Virus record (IMG/VR): IMGVR_UViG_3300020020_000107 | Coordinates: 1-36,467 of that record | Length of the DNA: 36,467 nt | Reading direction: 5' to 3' (one strand) | Source: a virus | The notes under the pieces: model-generated | Told to the model about the DNA's origin: nothing | The model's database searches: none | Seen by the model: the letters and a program-made list of their open reading frames with translations, nothing else | Shown: positions 1 through 6,072 of the stretch, piece by piece | Layout: every line of letters begins with the position of its first letter | How positions within the stretch are numbered: position 1 is the first letter of the stretch | Position numbers and translations under genes: made by a program

Positions 1-450
1 CTCTCCAGACTCACGCGCCGCGCGCCGGCGACCCCCCCCCACCCCCGCGGGCGCGCCGCCGCCGGCGCCGGTCGGCACGCCGAGCGGCGCCTCGCCGTCC
101 GGGTCCGTCTCGGGCCGCGGCGGGGGCGCCGTGGGCGGCGTCGGGCTCGAGGGCGGGGTCGGGCTCGGCGTGGGCGGCGTGGGTGGCGTGGGCGTCGGTG
201 TCGGCGTCGGGGTGGTCATGATCGGATCTCCTTCGGGAGGGAGGGCGGACGCGCCTGGGTGGCGCGTGGCCTCGAAGCGGGAACGTGTGCGCAGGAAGTC
301 ATCGACCGCGCCGCTCAGGTTGAGCGCGCCGCACCGGTAGGCGAAGCGACCGAGGCGCGAGAGCGTCACCGTGTGGCGGGCACCGCACCCAGGACACGGC
401 CCGAGGACGAGCGCGTAGATGGAGTCGATCCCGGCGAGGTCGTCAATCAT
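1..450 (-). CDS. Zinc-ribbon/proline-rich protein, cut by the left edge
   Basis: The frame is open from an ATG at 450 to base 1 (150 codons, no stop), so the gene is partial. Residues about 18-45 carry a CPGC pair and a later YRCGAL cysteine, like a reduced zinc ribbon. From residue 78 the protein becomes Thr/Pro repeats (TPTPTPTPTPP), then a Gly/Pro-rich tail. A strong Shine-Dalgarno (AAGGAGAT) lies before an in-frame ATG at 219, so the Pro-rich part may also be made alone. The ATG overlaps the stop of the upstream gene (ATGA). A run of nine C at 32-40 could hide a sequencing indel. Function unknown. Confidence 0.5.
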   Translation of the reverse strand, partial: MIDDLAGIDSIYALVLGPCPGCGARHTVTLSRLGRFAYRCGALNLSGAVDDFLRTRSRFEATRHPGASALPPEGDPIMTTPTPTPTPTPPTPPTPSPTPPSSPTPPTAPPPRPETDPDGEAPLGVPTGAGGGAPAGVGGGRRRAARESGE

Positions 451-677
451 GGGGCCGCGCTCCGGCGCACCCGCGGCGTCACCCATTGCACGGCGGTCTT
501 GGGCACGAACGCCCGATCCCCAGGCTTCAGCAGGCGGGCACCCACGCGGAGGCGGGCGCGGGCCCAGATCCGATAGCGCGTCTCCGTCTCGCCAATCACG
601 TCAATCTCGGTGGCCGTATGGCCCTCGTCGACGAGCCAGGCGCGGCGAGGGATCTCGAAGAGGATCTCGCGGGACAT
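447..677 (-). CDS. Hypothetical protein, 76 aa
   Basis: A small basic protein starting MSREILFEIPRRAWLVDEGH, with a beta-rich middle (TEIDVIGETETRYRIWARARLRVG). I recognise no domain. I chose the ATG at 677 because the upstream part of the open frame is antisense to the lipoprotein gene and has no codon bias of its own. A GAGGT lies about 10 nt before this ATG. Its stop overlaps the start of the next gene (ATGA), so it belongs to the leftward operon. It sits between a lipoprotein gene and a zinc-ribbon gene near the genome end. Confidence 0.6.
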   Translation of the reverse strand: MSREILFEIPRRAWLVDEGHTATEIDVIGETETRYRIWARARLRVGARLLKPGDRAFVPKTAVQWVTPRVRRSAAP

Positions 678-724
678 GGCGCGCCGGGACCTCGGACCGT
701 GGACCTCAGACCCCGGGGATCCCC

Positions 725-1147
725 TCATCGCCGCCAGGTGCCGGAGACCTGGAGCGTTTCGGGAAACAGGTTCGTACTGGTCGACTCGCGAAAGAGTTTG
801 CCGTCGACCATGATCTGAATCGAGAAGAACGGCGAGGTGGCGAGGAGGCCGTGGATCAGGGGCGTGCCTTCGAGCGACAGGAACATGTCGGGCGCGGTCG
901 TCGTGAAGCTCGCGAAGTAGGGCAACGTCGTGACGACCTGGGCGAGCCCATCGGCTGGACTGCTGTAGCGAATGCGGACGCTGGTCGGCGTGCCGGTCGA
1001 TCGGAATTCGATCTTCGCTTGCGTGACGACCACGACGCCGCCGGCGGGAAGGGTCGAGGGGGAGACGGGGACGTTCACGATCGTATCGCCGCACGCGAAC
1101 GACAGCAGAAGCGCGGTGAGCGCGGCGAGCAGCGCGACGTATCGCAT
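725..1147 (-). CDS. MmpS-like exported (lipo)protein, 140 aa
   Basis: The N-terminus is a signal peptide: MRY, a hydrophobic stretch VALLAALTALLLSFA, then Cys19 followed by GD. The Cys suggests lipidation, although the SFAC lipobox is not ideal. The mature part has the pattern of the MmpS-like beta-sandwich often found in bacterial lipoproteins: IEFRSTGTPTSVRIRYS, a central LPYFASF, and a late VDGKLFRESTSTN. The family match is by eye. It lies just downstream of a small membrane-protein gene. An exported lipoprotein in a temperate phage could act in superinfection exclusion, as an outer spanin or as a conversion factor. These roles are inference. Confidence 0.65.
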   Translation of the reverse strand: MRYVALLAALTALLLSFACGDTIVNVPVSPSTLPAGGVVVVTQAKIEFRSTGTPTSVRIRYSSPADGLAQVVTTLPYFASFTTTAPDMFLSLEGTPLIHGLLATSPFFSIQIMVDGKLFRESTSTNLFPETLQVSGTWRR

Positions 1148-1161
1148 AGTCCGATCCCCTT

Positions 1162-1335
1162 CTACAGGTAGCCACCGCGCGCGAACTGGAGGAGCCAGAG
1201 CAGGATGCCGATCACCACCACCACGCGGATGGCGATCCGGAAGGGGGGCGCCATCGGGACGAACCGCTCGATGAGGTAGAGGGCCGTGCCGAGCAGCGTG
1301 AGCGCGATCACCAGACTCACGACGGCGACCAGCAT
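1162..1335 (-). CDS. Small two-helix membrane protein (Thivi_2564-like)
   Basis: 57 aa. Two hydrophobic segments, MLVAVVSLVIALTLLGTALY and IRVVVVIGILLWLLQF, are joined by a short IERFVPMAPPF linker. The pattern (a Pro-Met before the second helix, then VVVVI..LLWLL) resembles the short membrane proteins named Thivi_2564 family, recalled from memory. AAGGAG lies 6 nt before the ATG, a strong ribosome site. It is the first gene after a roughly 115-nt gap and precedes the lipoprotein gene. By size and topology it could be a holin-type protein, but nothing in the sequence proves that. Confidence 0.7.
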   Translation of the reverse strand: MLVAVVSLVIALTLLGTALYLIERFVPMAPPFRIAIRVVVVIGILLWLLQFARGGYL

Positions 1336-1406
1336 GGGAGGCTCCTTCGGCAGGCCCGCGCGACTGCGCGAATTCTACCGAGGCGCGCCCGGGAGAACAA
1401 GCGTGA

Positions 1407-1446
1407 ATTACGTCGAATGCCGTAACACTACGCCGAAGGACGTAAT
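1407..1446. repeat. Inverted repeat ATTACGTC/GACGTAAT in an intergenic gap
   Basis: Perfect 8-bp arms at 1407-1414 and 1439-1446 enclose 24 nt that hold further CGTAA and TACG half-sites. The region is AT-richer than its surroundings and lies in the 1336-1449 gap upstream of the membrane-protein and lipoprotein genes. A binding site for a regulator of those two genes is plausible. There is no T-run after it, so I do not call it a terminator. Confidence 0.4.
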
Positions 1447-1449
1447 GGC

Positions 1450-1806
1450 CTACGTCGGATCGATCCCCTCGGCCGCGGAGGCGGCCGCCTTGCCGGCGGT
1501 ATACGCGCGGTTGGCGCCGAGCCCGTCGCCCTGCTCCCGGAGGCGTTTGGCCGCCTCCTCGAGGGCGCGCCCAGCGCCACGCAGATCACGCGCGGTCTCC
1601 TTCAGGATCGCCAGGGCGGCGGCCTCGGTCCGGAAGGGCGCCCGGCCGCCACGGAGCTCGGTGTCCATCTTTTGCGAGAGGCGGTCCGCGGCGCGGATCC
1701 GCCACGCGCGGCCGAGCGGCGAGAGGGTCCCGCGGGCCTCGTCGCGGAGGAGCCAATCGGCCATTTCGAAGGCCTCGAGGTCCGGCGAGCCGGTCACGTC
1801 TGGCAC
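1450..1806 (-). CDS. Hypothetical helical protein, 118 aa
   Basis: Starts with GTG at 1806 (MPDVTGSPDLEAFEMADWLL) and overlaps the end of the upstream gene by 13 nt. It is mostly helical and charged, with an Ala/Arg/Glu-rich C-terminal half (DLRGAGRALEEAAKRLREQG) that could form a short coiled coil. No enzyme motif is visible. It is the last gene before the intergenic repeat at 1407-1446, so it closes one block of the leftward operon. Confidence 0.6.
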   Translation of the reverse strand: MPDVTGSPDLEAFEMADWLLRDEARGTLSPLGRAWRIRAADRLSQKMDTELRGGRAPFRTEAAALAILKETARDLRGAGRALEEAAKRLREQGDGLGANRAYTAGKAAASAAEGIDPT

Positions 1807-2123
1807 ATGCAGCAGCGTCCGTTGCCGTCACGATTCCAATTCACGAGGCCGCACTGCGCGCAGGGCCCATCCTCGAACGCCACCACCTCGCAGACACACC
1901 TCGCGACCTCTCGGATCACCCGATCCGAGAAGCCCTCATCCTCGGCCCGGTCCTCGTTCACGCCGAACCGCACGCGGAGCGCGCTGAGGAGGCGGTCGTA
2001 GCGCGACGCGCGCTTCGGGCACGCCCGCGCGTGCGGCGCGGGCCACACCTGGTCGCACTGGTCACAGTGATGCCGCGTGACGTTGAACCCGTCCAGCGCG
2101 CTCGGGGGGATCGCGGCCTTCAT
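1794..2123 (-). CDS. Double zinc-ribbon protein, 109 aa
   Basis: I chose the ATG at 2123 (MKAAIPPSALDGFNVTRHHC) because it overlaps the HNH stop (ATGA) and follows GGAGGG. Cysteine pairs lie at both ends: CDQC with a later CPKR, and CAQC with CCMC at the C-terminus. The middle, ALRVRFGVNEDRAEDEGFSD followed by RVIREVARCVCE, is related to the C-terminal part of the protein at 2520-2912 (RLKVRFGERDDQQ, GLSDAVIDAIVTCL). That shared module suggests duplication within the operon. A role in nucleic-acid binding is only suggested by the zinc ribbons. Confidence 0.65.
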   Translation of the reverse strand: MKAAIPPSALDGFNVTRHHCDQCDQVWPAPHARACPKRASRYDRLLSALRVRFGVNEDRAEDEGFSDRVIREVARCVCEVVAFEDGPCAQCGLVNWNRDGNGRCCMCQT

Positions 2124-2527
2124 GATCGGCCCTCCATCGATTCGCGTTGCCGTTTCCGGTTGTGGCAGCGGTGACAGAGCGCTTGGAGATTCGAGAGGTC
2201 GAGCCGCCGCGGATCGGCCAGGCCGGCAATCGGGACGATGTGATCGAGCAGCTCGGCCGGTTGGTAGCGCCCGGTCCGGGCGCACACCGAATCCCGGGTC
2301 TCCGGCGCGCTCGGATGCCGGCACCCGCAGAGCCCGGCCCGCGGGACGCGGAGCCGCCAGAGCTCGGCGAAGACCGTCTCGCGGAACTGCCGCCAGGCGC
2401 GATCGTACCCGAGGCGCGCGGCGCTCGGCCGCCGGCCGCCAGGCGTGTGCCCGCGGCCGTGCGCGGGACACGGCTCGACGTGCGGACACCCGAAGACCGC
2501 ACACGCCTGCGCGAGGCGCTCAGGCAT
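2120..2527 (-). CDS. HNH endonuclease
   Basis: 135 aa. The HNH core is LLDHIVPIAGLADP, then RLDLSNLQALCHRCHNRKR at residues about 92-128. It contains the catalytic DH, the Asn and the zinc cysteines of the CxxC-HNH family; a further CGCRHP..C lies before it. The N-terminus also has GCPHVEPC..HG, a common start of phage HNH proteins. Such nucleases often sit beside terminase genes and help DNA cleavage during packaging. If the window ends are joined, this gene lies about 2.6 kb upstream of terS. It overlaps its upstream neighbour by 8 nt. Confidence 0.85.
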   Translation of the reverse strand: MPERLAQACAVFGCPHVEPCPAHGRGHTPGGRRPSAARLGYDRAWRQFRETVFAELWRLRVPRAGLCGCRHPSAPETRDSVCARTGRYQPAELLDHIVPIAGLADPRRLDLSNLQALCHRCHNRKRQRESMEGRS

Positions 2528-2912
2528 CGCGCGGCGGCGCCTCGAGGGTCAGGCAGGTCACGATCGCGTCAATCACCGCGTCCGACAACCCCTCACCCAT
2601 CTGCTGGTCGTCCCGTTCGCCGAAGCGCACCTTGAGACGTTCGCGCATGTCCCGCCGCCGGAACTCCTGCCACGTCGGCTGCGCGTCTTCCTCGGCCTCG
2701 CACGCGAGACAGACCAGCGGATCGCCATGGGTGGGGCACGCGCCGTCAGGGCTAGTGTGCTGCTCGTTCTCGTGCCCCTCGAGCACGGCGCGCATGGCGG
2801 CCATCGCGGCGGGAATCCCCGCGTCCTCGGCGGTGGCGTCCATGGCCTCTGAGAGCACGTCATCAGCGGCCTCCCACGCTTCGTAGAGCTCCTCATCGGA
2901 GTAGCGCGTCAT
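2520..2912 (-). CDS. Hypothetical protein with SDE and AMRAVLE modules, 130 aa
   Basis: An acidic protein starting MTRYSDEELYEAWEAADDVL, then IPAAMAAMRAVLEGHENE, a CPTHGDPLVCLAC segment, and a C-terminal module (LKVRFGERDDQQMGEGLSDA) shared with the gene at 1794-2123. The start resembles MSERFSDEV of the genes at 3494-3910 and 4110-4505, and AAMRAVLE occurs in all three. The paralogues therefore appear built from exchangeable pieces. The start uses a TGATG overlap with the upstream gene. Function unknown. Confidence 0.65.
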   Translation of the reverse strand: MTRYSDEELYEAWEAADDVLSEAMDATAEDAGIPAAMAAMRAVLEGHENEQHTSPDGACPTHGDPLVCLACEAEEDAQPTWQEFRRRDMRERLKVRFGERDDQQMGEGLSDAVIDAIVTCLTLEAPPRDA

Positions 2913-3268
2913 CAGTAGGCTCCATGCTTCTCACTGTCTGACGCCGCCAGCCGCTTGCCCGTGGAGAGGTAACAACACACGGCGTTCACGGCGTCGTTCC
3001 TTGGCTTGAAGCTGCACTCGCAGGTATCGTCCTCTGGGCAGTCGTCATCGTGGTCAGCGGCGTGGTCCACGACATACTGCTCGTGCAGCGCCACCTGCTC
3101 TGGCGTGGGTGCTTGCCCATCGCCGTGCTCGTAGGCGTCCACAAAGGCGTGCAGCAGGCTCACCATCACATCGCGCCGTTTGAAGTCCCCGCTCATCTGC
3201 CGCATGTAGTCGCGGAACTCGCTGATCGCCGCGCGTGCGGCCTCGACATTCAGTATTCGCTCACTCAT
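2912..3268 (-). CDS. Hypothetical protein, 118 aa, Cys/Asp-rich middle
   Basis: Starts MSERILNVEAARAAISEFRD with the ATG inside a copy of the gene-junction repeat (3264-3295), which supplies GGGAG about 6 nt upstream. The middle is very acidic (DHAADHDDDCPEDDTCECSF) with three Cys, perhaps a metal site. The C-terminus is AASDSEKHGAY, a diverged form of the ASDGSPR tail found on neighbouring proteins. No known domain recognised. Confidence 0.6.
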   Translation of the reverse strand: MSERILNVEAARAAISEFRDYMRQMSGDFKRRDVMVSLLHAFVDAYEHGDGQAPTPEQVALHEQYVVDHAADHDDDCPEDDTCECSFKPRNDAVNAVCCYLSTGKRLAASDSEKHGAY

Positions 3269-3519
3269 CGCGGGCTCCCGTCTGACGCCGCGCCCACGGC
3301 TTGATCAGCCGCGTGTGTGGCCAGCGCCATCTGAAGCGCCTCCTGCCATGTGTTCCCTGTGCCGTAGATGTCCACCGGCCACGGCGGTGGGGCGTTGGGA
3401 TCGCGCGTCAACCTTCCGATGACGAAGCTATCCCGCTCACAGTAGGCCACGGCCCAGGGGCCAAGGAGTTTCGTGGCTGCCCCTTCGAGCGCCTCAATGT
3501 TCTTGTTCAACATCGCCAT
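3265..3519 (-). CDS. Hypothetical protein, 84 aa, ASDGSPR tail
   Basis: I chose the ATG at 3519 (MAMLNKNIEALEGAATKLLG) because it directly follows a junction-repeat copy with GGGAG; a second ATG six bases on is also possible. The sequence KLLGPWAVAYCERDSFVIGR, then NTWQEALQMALATHA, looks like a small alpha/beta domain of the kind seen in phage genes of unknown role. It ends GAASDGSPR and its stop overlaps the next ATG. Its first bases overlap the end of the upstream gene by 26 nt. Confidence 0.6.
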   Translation of the reverse strand: MAMLNKNIEALEGAATKLLGPWAVAYCERDSFVIGRLTRDPNAPPPWPVDIYGTGNTWQEALQMALATHAADQAVGAASDGSPR

Positions 3520-3910
3520 TTCGCGGGCTCCCGTCTGACGCCGCGCCAGTAAACTTTCTCGCCGCACGTTGGAGGTCGGATTCCTGCATATAGCTCAGTC
3601 GGTGCGTGAGCACGTTCCTGACGGCCACGCGCCCGCGTGAATCTCGACAGACCGACACATAGTCACGCGCCAGCATCACGCGCACCACGCGCCCATCGCC
3701 GAGGTTGAACTCGTGCCCTGCTCGTAGCCCTGACGCCTCTTCGTCAGCCGCGCGCTTCTCTGCAATGCCGCGTAATGCGGCGTTCCTGAGTTGCGTCATG
3801 TGTTCCTCTAGGACGGCCCGCATCGCGGCAATCGCATCGGCCTCGACTTTCTCCGGCAGGTAGGCGGCAATCGCCTCGCGCAATACCTCATCCGAGAATC
3901 GCTCACTCAT
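3494..3910 (-). CDS. Hypothetical MSERFSDEV-type protein, 138 aa
   Basis: The N-terminus MSERFSDEVLREAIAAYLPE, followed by ADAIAAMRAVLEEHMTQ, is shared with the genes at 4110-4505 and (weaker) 2520-2912. The rest differs: a GHEFNLGDGRVVRVMLARDY beta segment and a LQRAARKF helix. Near the C-terminus it has GAASDGSPR, but the usual stop is missing, so the protein continues through NGDVEQEH into the next gene. The ATG at 3910 lies in a junction-repeat copy and overlaps the stop of the upstream gene. Confidence 0.65.
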   Translation of the reverse strand: MSERFSDEVLREAIAAYLPEKVEADAIAAMRAVLEEHMTQLRNAALRGIAEKRAADEEASGLRAGHEFNLGDGRVVRVMLARDYVSVCRDSRGRVAVRNVLTHRLSYMQESDLQRAARKFTGAASDGSPRNGDVEQEH

Positions 3911-4113
3911 CGCGGGCTCCCGTCTGACGCCACGGCCGCCAGCGTGTGTTCCCACTCTTGAACCTCACGCAACGTCGCGATCAGTCGCCGACGACACACA
4001 ACGCCGCCCGTGCTGTTATCGGCGCTGGTCCAGTCCACCGCCCATGACTGAAACGGCCATCGGCCCCTGCGCTCGATGCGGTTGATCACGAGCGCGGTCA
4101 GGGCCAGCCTCAT
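3907..4113 (-). CDS. Hypothetical protein, 68 aa, ASDGSPR tail
   Basis: A short basic protein: MRLALTALVINRIERRGRWP, then FQSWAVDWTSADN, RRRLIATLREVQEWEH and the ASDGSPR tail. The start at 4113 overlaps the upstream stop (ATGA) within a junction-repeat copy whose sequence reads GGACGCCCGCG. The body resembles neither neighbour, so the repeated ends appear to have been joined to an unrelated middle. No function can be assigned. Confidence 0.55.
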   Translation of the reverse strand: MRLALTALVINRIERRGRWPFQSWAVDWTSADNSTGGVVCRRRLIATLREVQEWEHTLAAVASDGSPR

Positions 4114-4505
4114 CGCGGGCGTCCGTCTGACGCCGCCCCCGTGGATGGGGCGAGGACTCGTCGCGCTGAACACACGACACACTCGTCCCCGCTGAAGTCC
4201 CGACATTCACAGGACAGGTCAGCCACGCGCTCCAACACGTCACGCATGTCCGCAAGGGCGATGCGCGATTGGCCGCGTAGCCGCGCGTTCTCTGTCATCA
4301 ACTGCGCGTTCTCAGCCGTCAGTTCATCTACCGCCAGAAGCGCCGTGAGGATCACGTTGGAGTCGTGCCCCTCTAGGACGGCCCGCATCGCGGCGACAGC
4401 CTTATCTTCTGGCGAAGGATCGCCCGGCACCTCGGCCGTCGTCCATGCCACACACGCGGCATCCCACGCACGTCGCCACACCTCATCCGAGAAGCGCTCA
4501 CTCAT
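4110..4505 (-). CDS. Hypothetical MSERFSDEV-type protein with coiled coil, 131 aa
   Basis: Starts MSERFSDEVWRRAWDAACVA, then AVAAMRAVLEGHDSN as in its paralogues. A leucine-rich helical stretch follows (LTAENAQLMTENARLRGQSR), likely a short coiled coil, and then a cysteine cluster CECRDFSGDECVVC that may bind zinc. It ends GAASDGRPR, a one-residue variant of the shared tail. The ATG overlaps the stop of the small membrane-protein gene upstream. Confidence 0.65.
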   Translation of the reverse strand: MSERFSDEVWRRAWDAACVAWTTAEVPGDPSPEDKAVAAMRAVLEGHDSNVILTALLAVDELTAENAQLMTENARLRGQSRIALADMRDVLERVADLSCECRDFSGDECVVCSARRVLAPSTGAASDGRPR

Positions 4506-4642
4506 GGCTGCTCCAGAATGGCCGTGAGAATAAACCCGACGCCCATGAGCAGGGCAAACAGCACGAACAGGCCTACCAACGCCCAACGGAGGCGGCGATA
4601 CGGTGCGAACGCCCGCTCGAGCACCTCATCGTGGTCCGCCAT
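4502..4642 (-). CDS. Single-pass membrane protein, 46 aa
   Basis: MADHDEVLERAFAPYRRLRW is a short charged N-terminus. It is followed by one hydrophobic helix (ALVGLFVLFALLMGVGFILT) and AILEQP. Positive residues before the helix suggest the N-terminus stays in the cytoplasm. AGGAG lies before the ATG, and the start and stop overlap both neighbours (TGATG and ATGA), which supports it as a real gene despite its size. Function unknown. Confidence 0.65.
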   Translation of the reverse strand: MADHDEVLERAFAPYRRLRWALVGLFVLFALLMGVGFILTAILEQP

Positions 4643-5400
4643 CAAAAGTCTCCTGGGGCCAGCGGCCCATCACCGTCCTTGTTGGTGACCGCCTCCCACT
4701 TACAGCTGCCTTCGTGCCCTTTCGGGAGGCCGCAGACGAAATCGCGCGTGTCGCCAGAGAGGCGTCTGGTCAACGCGTTGTCGCACCGCTCCCGGGCGGC
4801 GGCGAGCGCCTGCTCCGCCTTCAGCGCGCGCGTCTCCCAGTGGTCCGCGTAGCTCTTCACGTTCACGTTGCGCGCGGCGATCTCAATCACGCCCCACGTC
4901 TGCCACTGCTGCATAACGGCCGCGCACGCGGTGCGTTGGGCCTGCTCAATAACCGGCGTGAGCACCTCCCGAAACACCGTATACACGCCCGTCTGGCCGC
5001 GCTGGGCTTCCTGATAGAGGCGTTCTAGCACCCCGTCCGGCAACACGGGCGCCGGCTTCTGAGCGCCCGCGATCGGCGTGGCGCCCAAGAGCCGGCCGTG
5101 CTCGTGGCAGCGGTCGTGACGCAGCCCGAGGGCATCGGCGCGCCGTGTCACAGGTTCAGGTAAATCTTCGGCCGTTTTCTTTACCGGCGCGATCTCGATC
5201 ACCGCGTGCACCGCCGTGGCTCCCGGCACCTTCTCCGCTCGCGCCACGATGCACCGCGCACACAGCAGGCCGCTGCCGTCCTCGCTCTCGGGGAAGATCA
5301 GCACCCATTGCGAGCGTGGCAGCAGCAGGTCCAGCGGGAAGTCCACGTAGGGCAGCCCGCAATCCGCACAGCGCAAGGGCGTCGGGAAGATCACCGCCAT
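4642..5400 (-). CDS. Zinc-ribbon protein with CGLPKGHEG motif, 252 aa
   Basis: The N-terminus has a CADCGLPY zinc pair at residues about 11-18 and a second CARC at 47-50. The middle (about 140-215) is helical with a coiled-coil look (ETRALKAEQALAAARERCDN). The C-terminus holds FVCGLPKGHEGSCKWE, a Cys/His motif seen at the end of many small phage proteins. It is the largest protein of the accessory block and is preceded by GGGGAGTG. A nucleic-acid or protein contact role is plausible but unproven. Confidence 0.65.
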   Translation of the reverse strand: MAVIFPTPLRCADCGLPYVDFPLDLLLPRSQWVLIFPESEDGSGLLCARCIVARAEKVPGATAVHAVIEIAPVKKTAEDLPEPVTRRADALGLRHDRCHEHGRLLGATPIAGAQKPAPVLPDGVLERLYQEAQRGQTGVYTVFREVLTPVIEQAQRTACAAVMQQWQTWGVIEIAARNVNVKSYADHWETRALKAEQALAAARERCDNALTRRLSGDTRDFVCGLPKGHEGSCKWEAVTNKDGDGPLAPGDF

Positions 5401-5406
5401 GACAGG

Positions 5407-5667
5407 TCACTCCCCATGGGTGCCGGCCAGGCGCTCGTCTGACGCCGCGCCCGTCAAACGGTGCCCGTTGGGGCACCACGTAAACGCCTTGTTTCGCCCA
5501 AGCTCCGCGCCGCACTGCGGACAGCAGCGCATGTGCGCGGCGATCCAGGCGTGACAGCCTTGCAGGGTCAAGCCGGTCATCAGCAACCGATCCCCTTGCG
5601 TGATGACATAACTCCCAACCAGCCCGTTGGGTTGGATGCGCATCGGCGTTCTCGTCTGCTCACGCAT
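5407..5667 (-). CDS. Zinc-ribbon protein, 86 aa
   Basis: The start at 5667 (MREQTRTPMRIQPNGLVGSY) uses a TGATG overlap with the upstream gene; an in-frame Met eight residues on is an alternative. A zinc ribbon CCPQCGAELGRNKAFTWCPN, then GH, lies at residues about 49-72. The C-terminus reads TGAASDERLAGTHGE, a copy of the shared ASDGSPR tail that has lost its stop and runs further. Function unknown. Confidence 0.6.
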   Translation of the reverse strand: MREQTRTPMRIQPNGLVGSYVITQGDRLLMTGLTLQGCHAWIAAHMRCCPQCGAELGRNKAFTWCPNGHRLTGAASDERLAGTHGE

Positions 5668-5978
5668 CAGTTGACTTTCAGATCGCCACACGCGCATGTC
5701 TCTGGCCGGAAGAATCCACTCCGGCGACAGTCGCAACAGTGCAGGTCAACGGCGAGTCCGTGCGAACACGCTACGTCAGGCTGGCTCCTGTCTGACGCTT
5801 CTGGCAGCAGCATCGCGTCCACGCCTTCCTTGCACAGTTGGCGGTTGATGGCCTCCCGCACGTAGTTGCGAATGGACAGATGGCGCAGGCTGGCCGCGTG
5901 GCGGAGGTAGTCCACCATCTCGTCGTTGCAGTCCAAGGCGTTGCGCCACCCCTGATTGATGCGCTTCCGCTCACTCAT
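5667..5978 (-). CDS. Likely fusion protein: RHH-like N-terminus plus zinc-ribbon C-terminus
   Basis: 103 aa. The first part (WRNALDCNDEMVDYLRHAAS, LRHLSIRNYVREAINRQL) looks like a ribbon-helix-helix or similar DNA-binding fold. It is followed by LLPEASDRSQP, which matches the shared C-terminal tail ASDGSPR, and then by a Cys/His segment (HCCDCRRSGFFRPETCACGD). The junction repeat inside the frame suggests that two adjacent genes fused when the stop was lost. The start lies 8 nt inside the end of the upstream mini-gene. Confidence 0.6.
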   Translation of the reverse strand: MSERKRINQGWRNALDCNDEMVDYLRHAASLRHLSIRNYVREAINRQLCKEGVDAMLLPEASDRSQPDVACSHGLAVDLHCCDCRRSGFFRPETCACGDLKVN

Positions 5979-6072
5979 CGCTGGTTTCGTCCTTCAATGC
6001 GCCGAACAGGATGAGCAGTCCCACGCCGGTCGCCACGCCGAGCAGGAACAGGAGCAGGCCCGTGAACGTCAT
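5971..6072 (-). CDS. Single-pass membrane peptide, 33 aa
   Basis: MTFTGLLLFLLGVATGVGLL, followed by ILFGALKDETSDE, is almost entirely one transmembrane helix with an acidic tail. AGGAGA lies just upstream of the ATG, and both ends overlap neighbouring genes (ATGA upstream, 8 nt downstream). Its small size makes it easy to miss. Function unknown. Confidence 0.55.
   Translation of the reverse strand: MTFTGLLLFLLGVATGVGLLILFGALKDETSDE

Larger units (their letters stand above)
2930..5798 (-). repeat. Dispersed gene-junction repeat, seven copies
   Basis: A short element occurs at about 2935-2950, 3264-3295, 3521-3547, 3906-3931, 4110-4136, 5434-5452 and 5783-5798. On the minus strand the best copies read GCGTCAGACGGGAGCCCGCG followed by ATGA. 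Each such copy encodes ASDGSPR plus TGA for the upstream gene, carries the GGGAG ribosome site and overlaps the ATG of the next gene. The 3521 copy has lost the stop, so the upstream protein runs on. The 5783 copy lies inside a gene (ASDRSQP). The coordinates given span the whole array, not one element. Confidence 0.8.

Noticed and set aside
1-340. Plus-strand glycine/valine-rich frame near the left edge
   Set aside because: It is the complement of the Pro/Thr-rich minus-strand gene, which has a ribosome site and ATGA coupling; the plus frame has neither.
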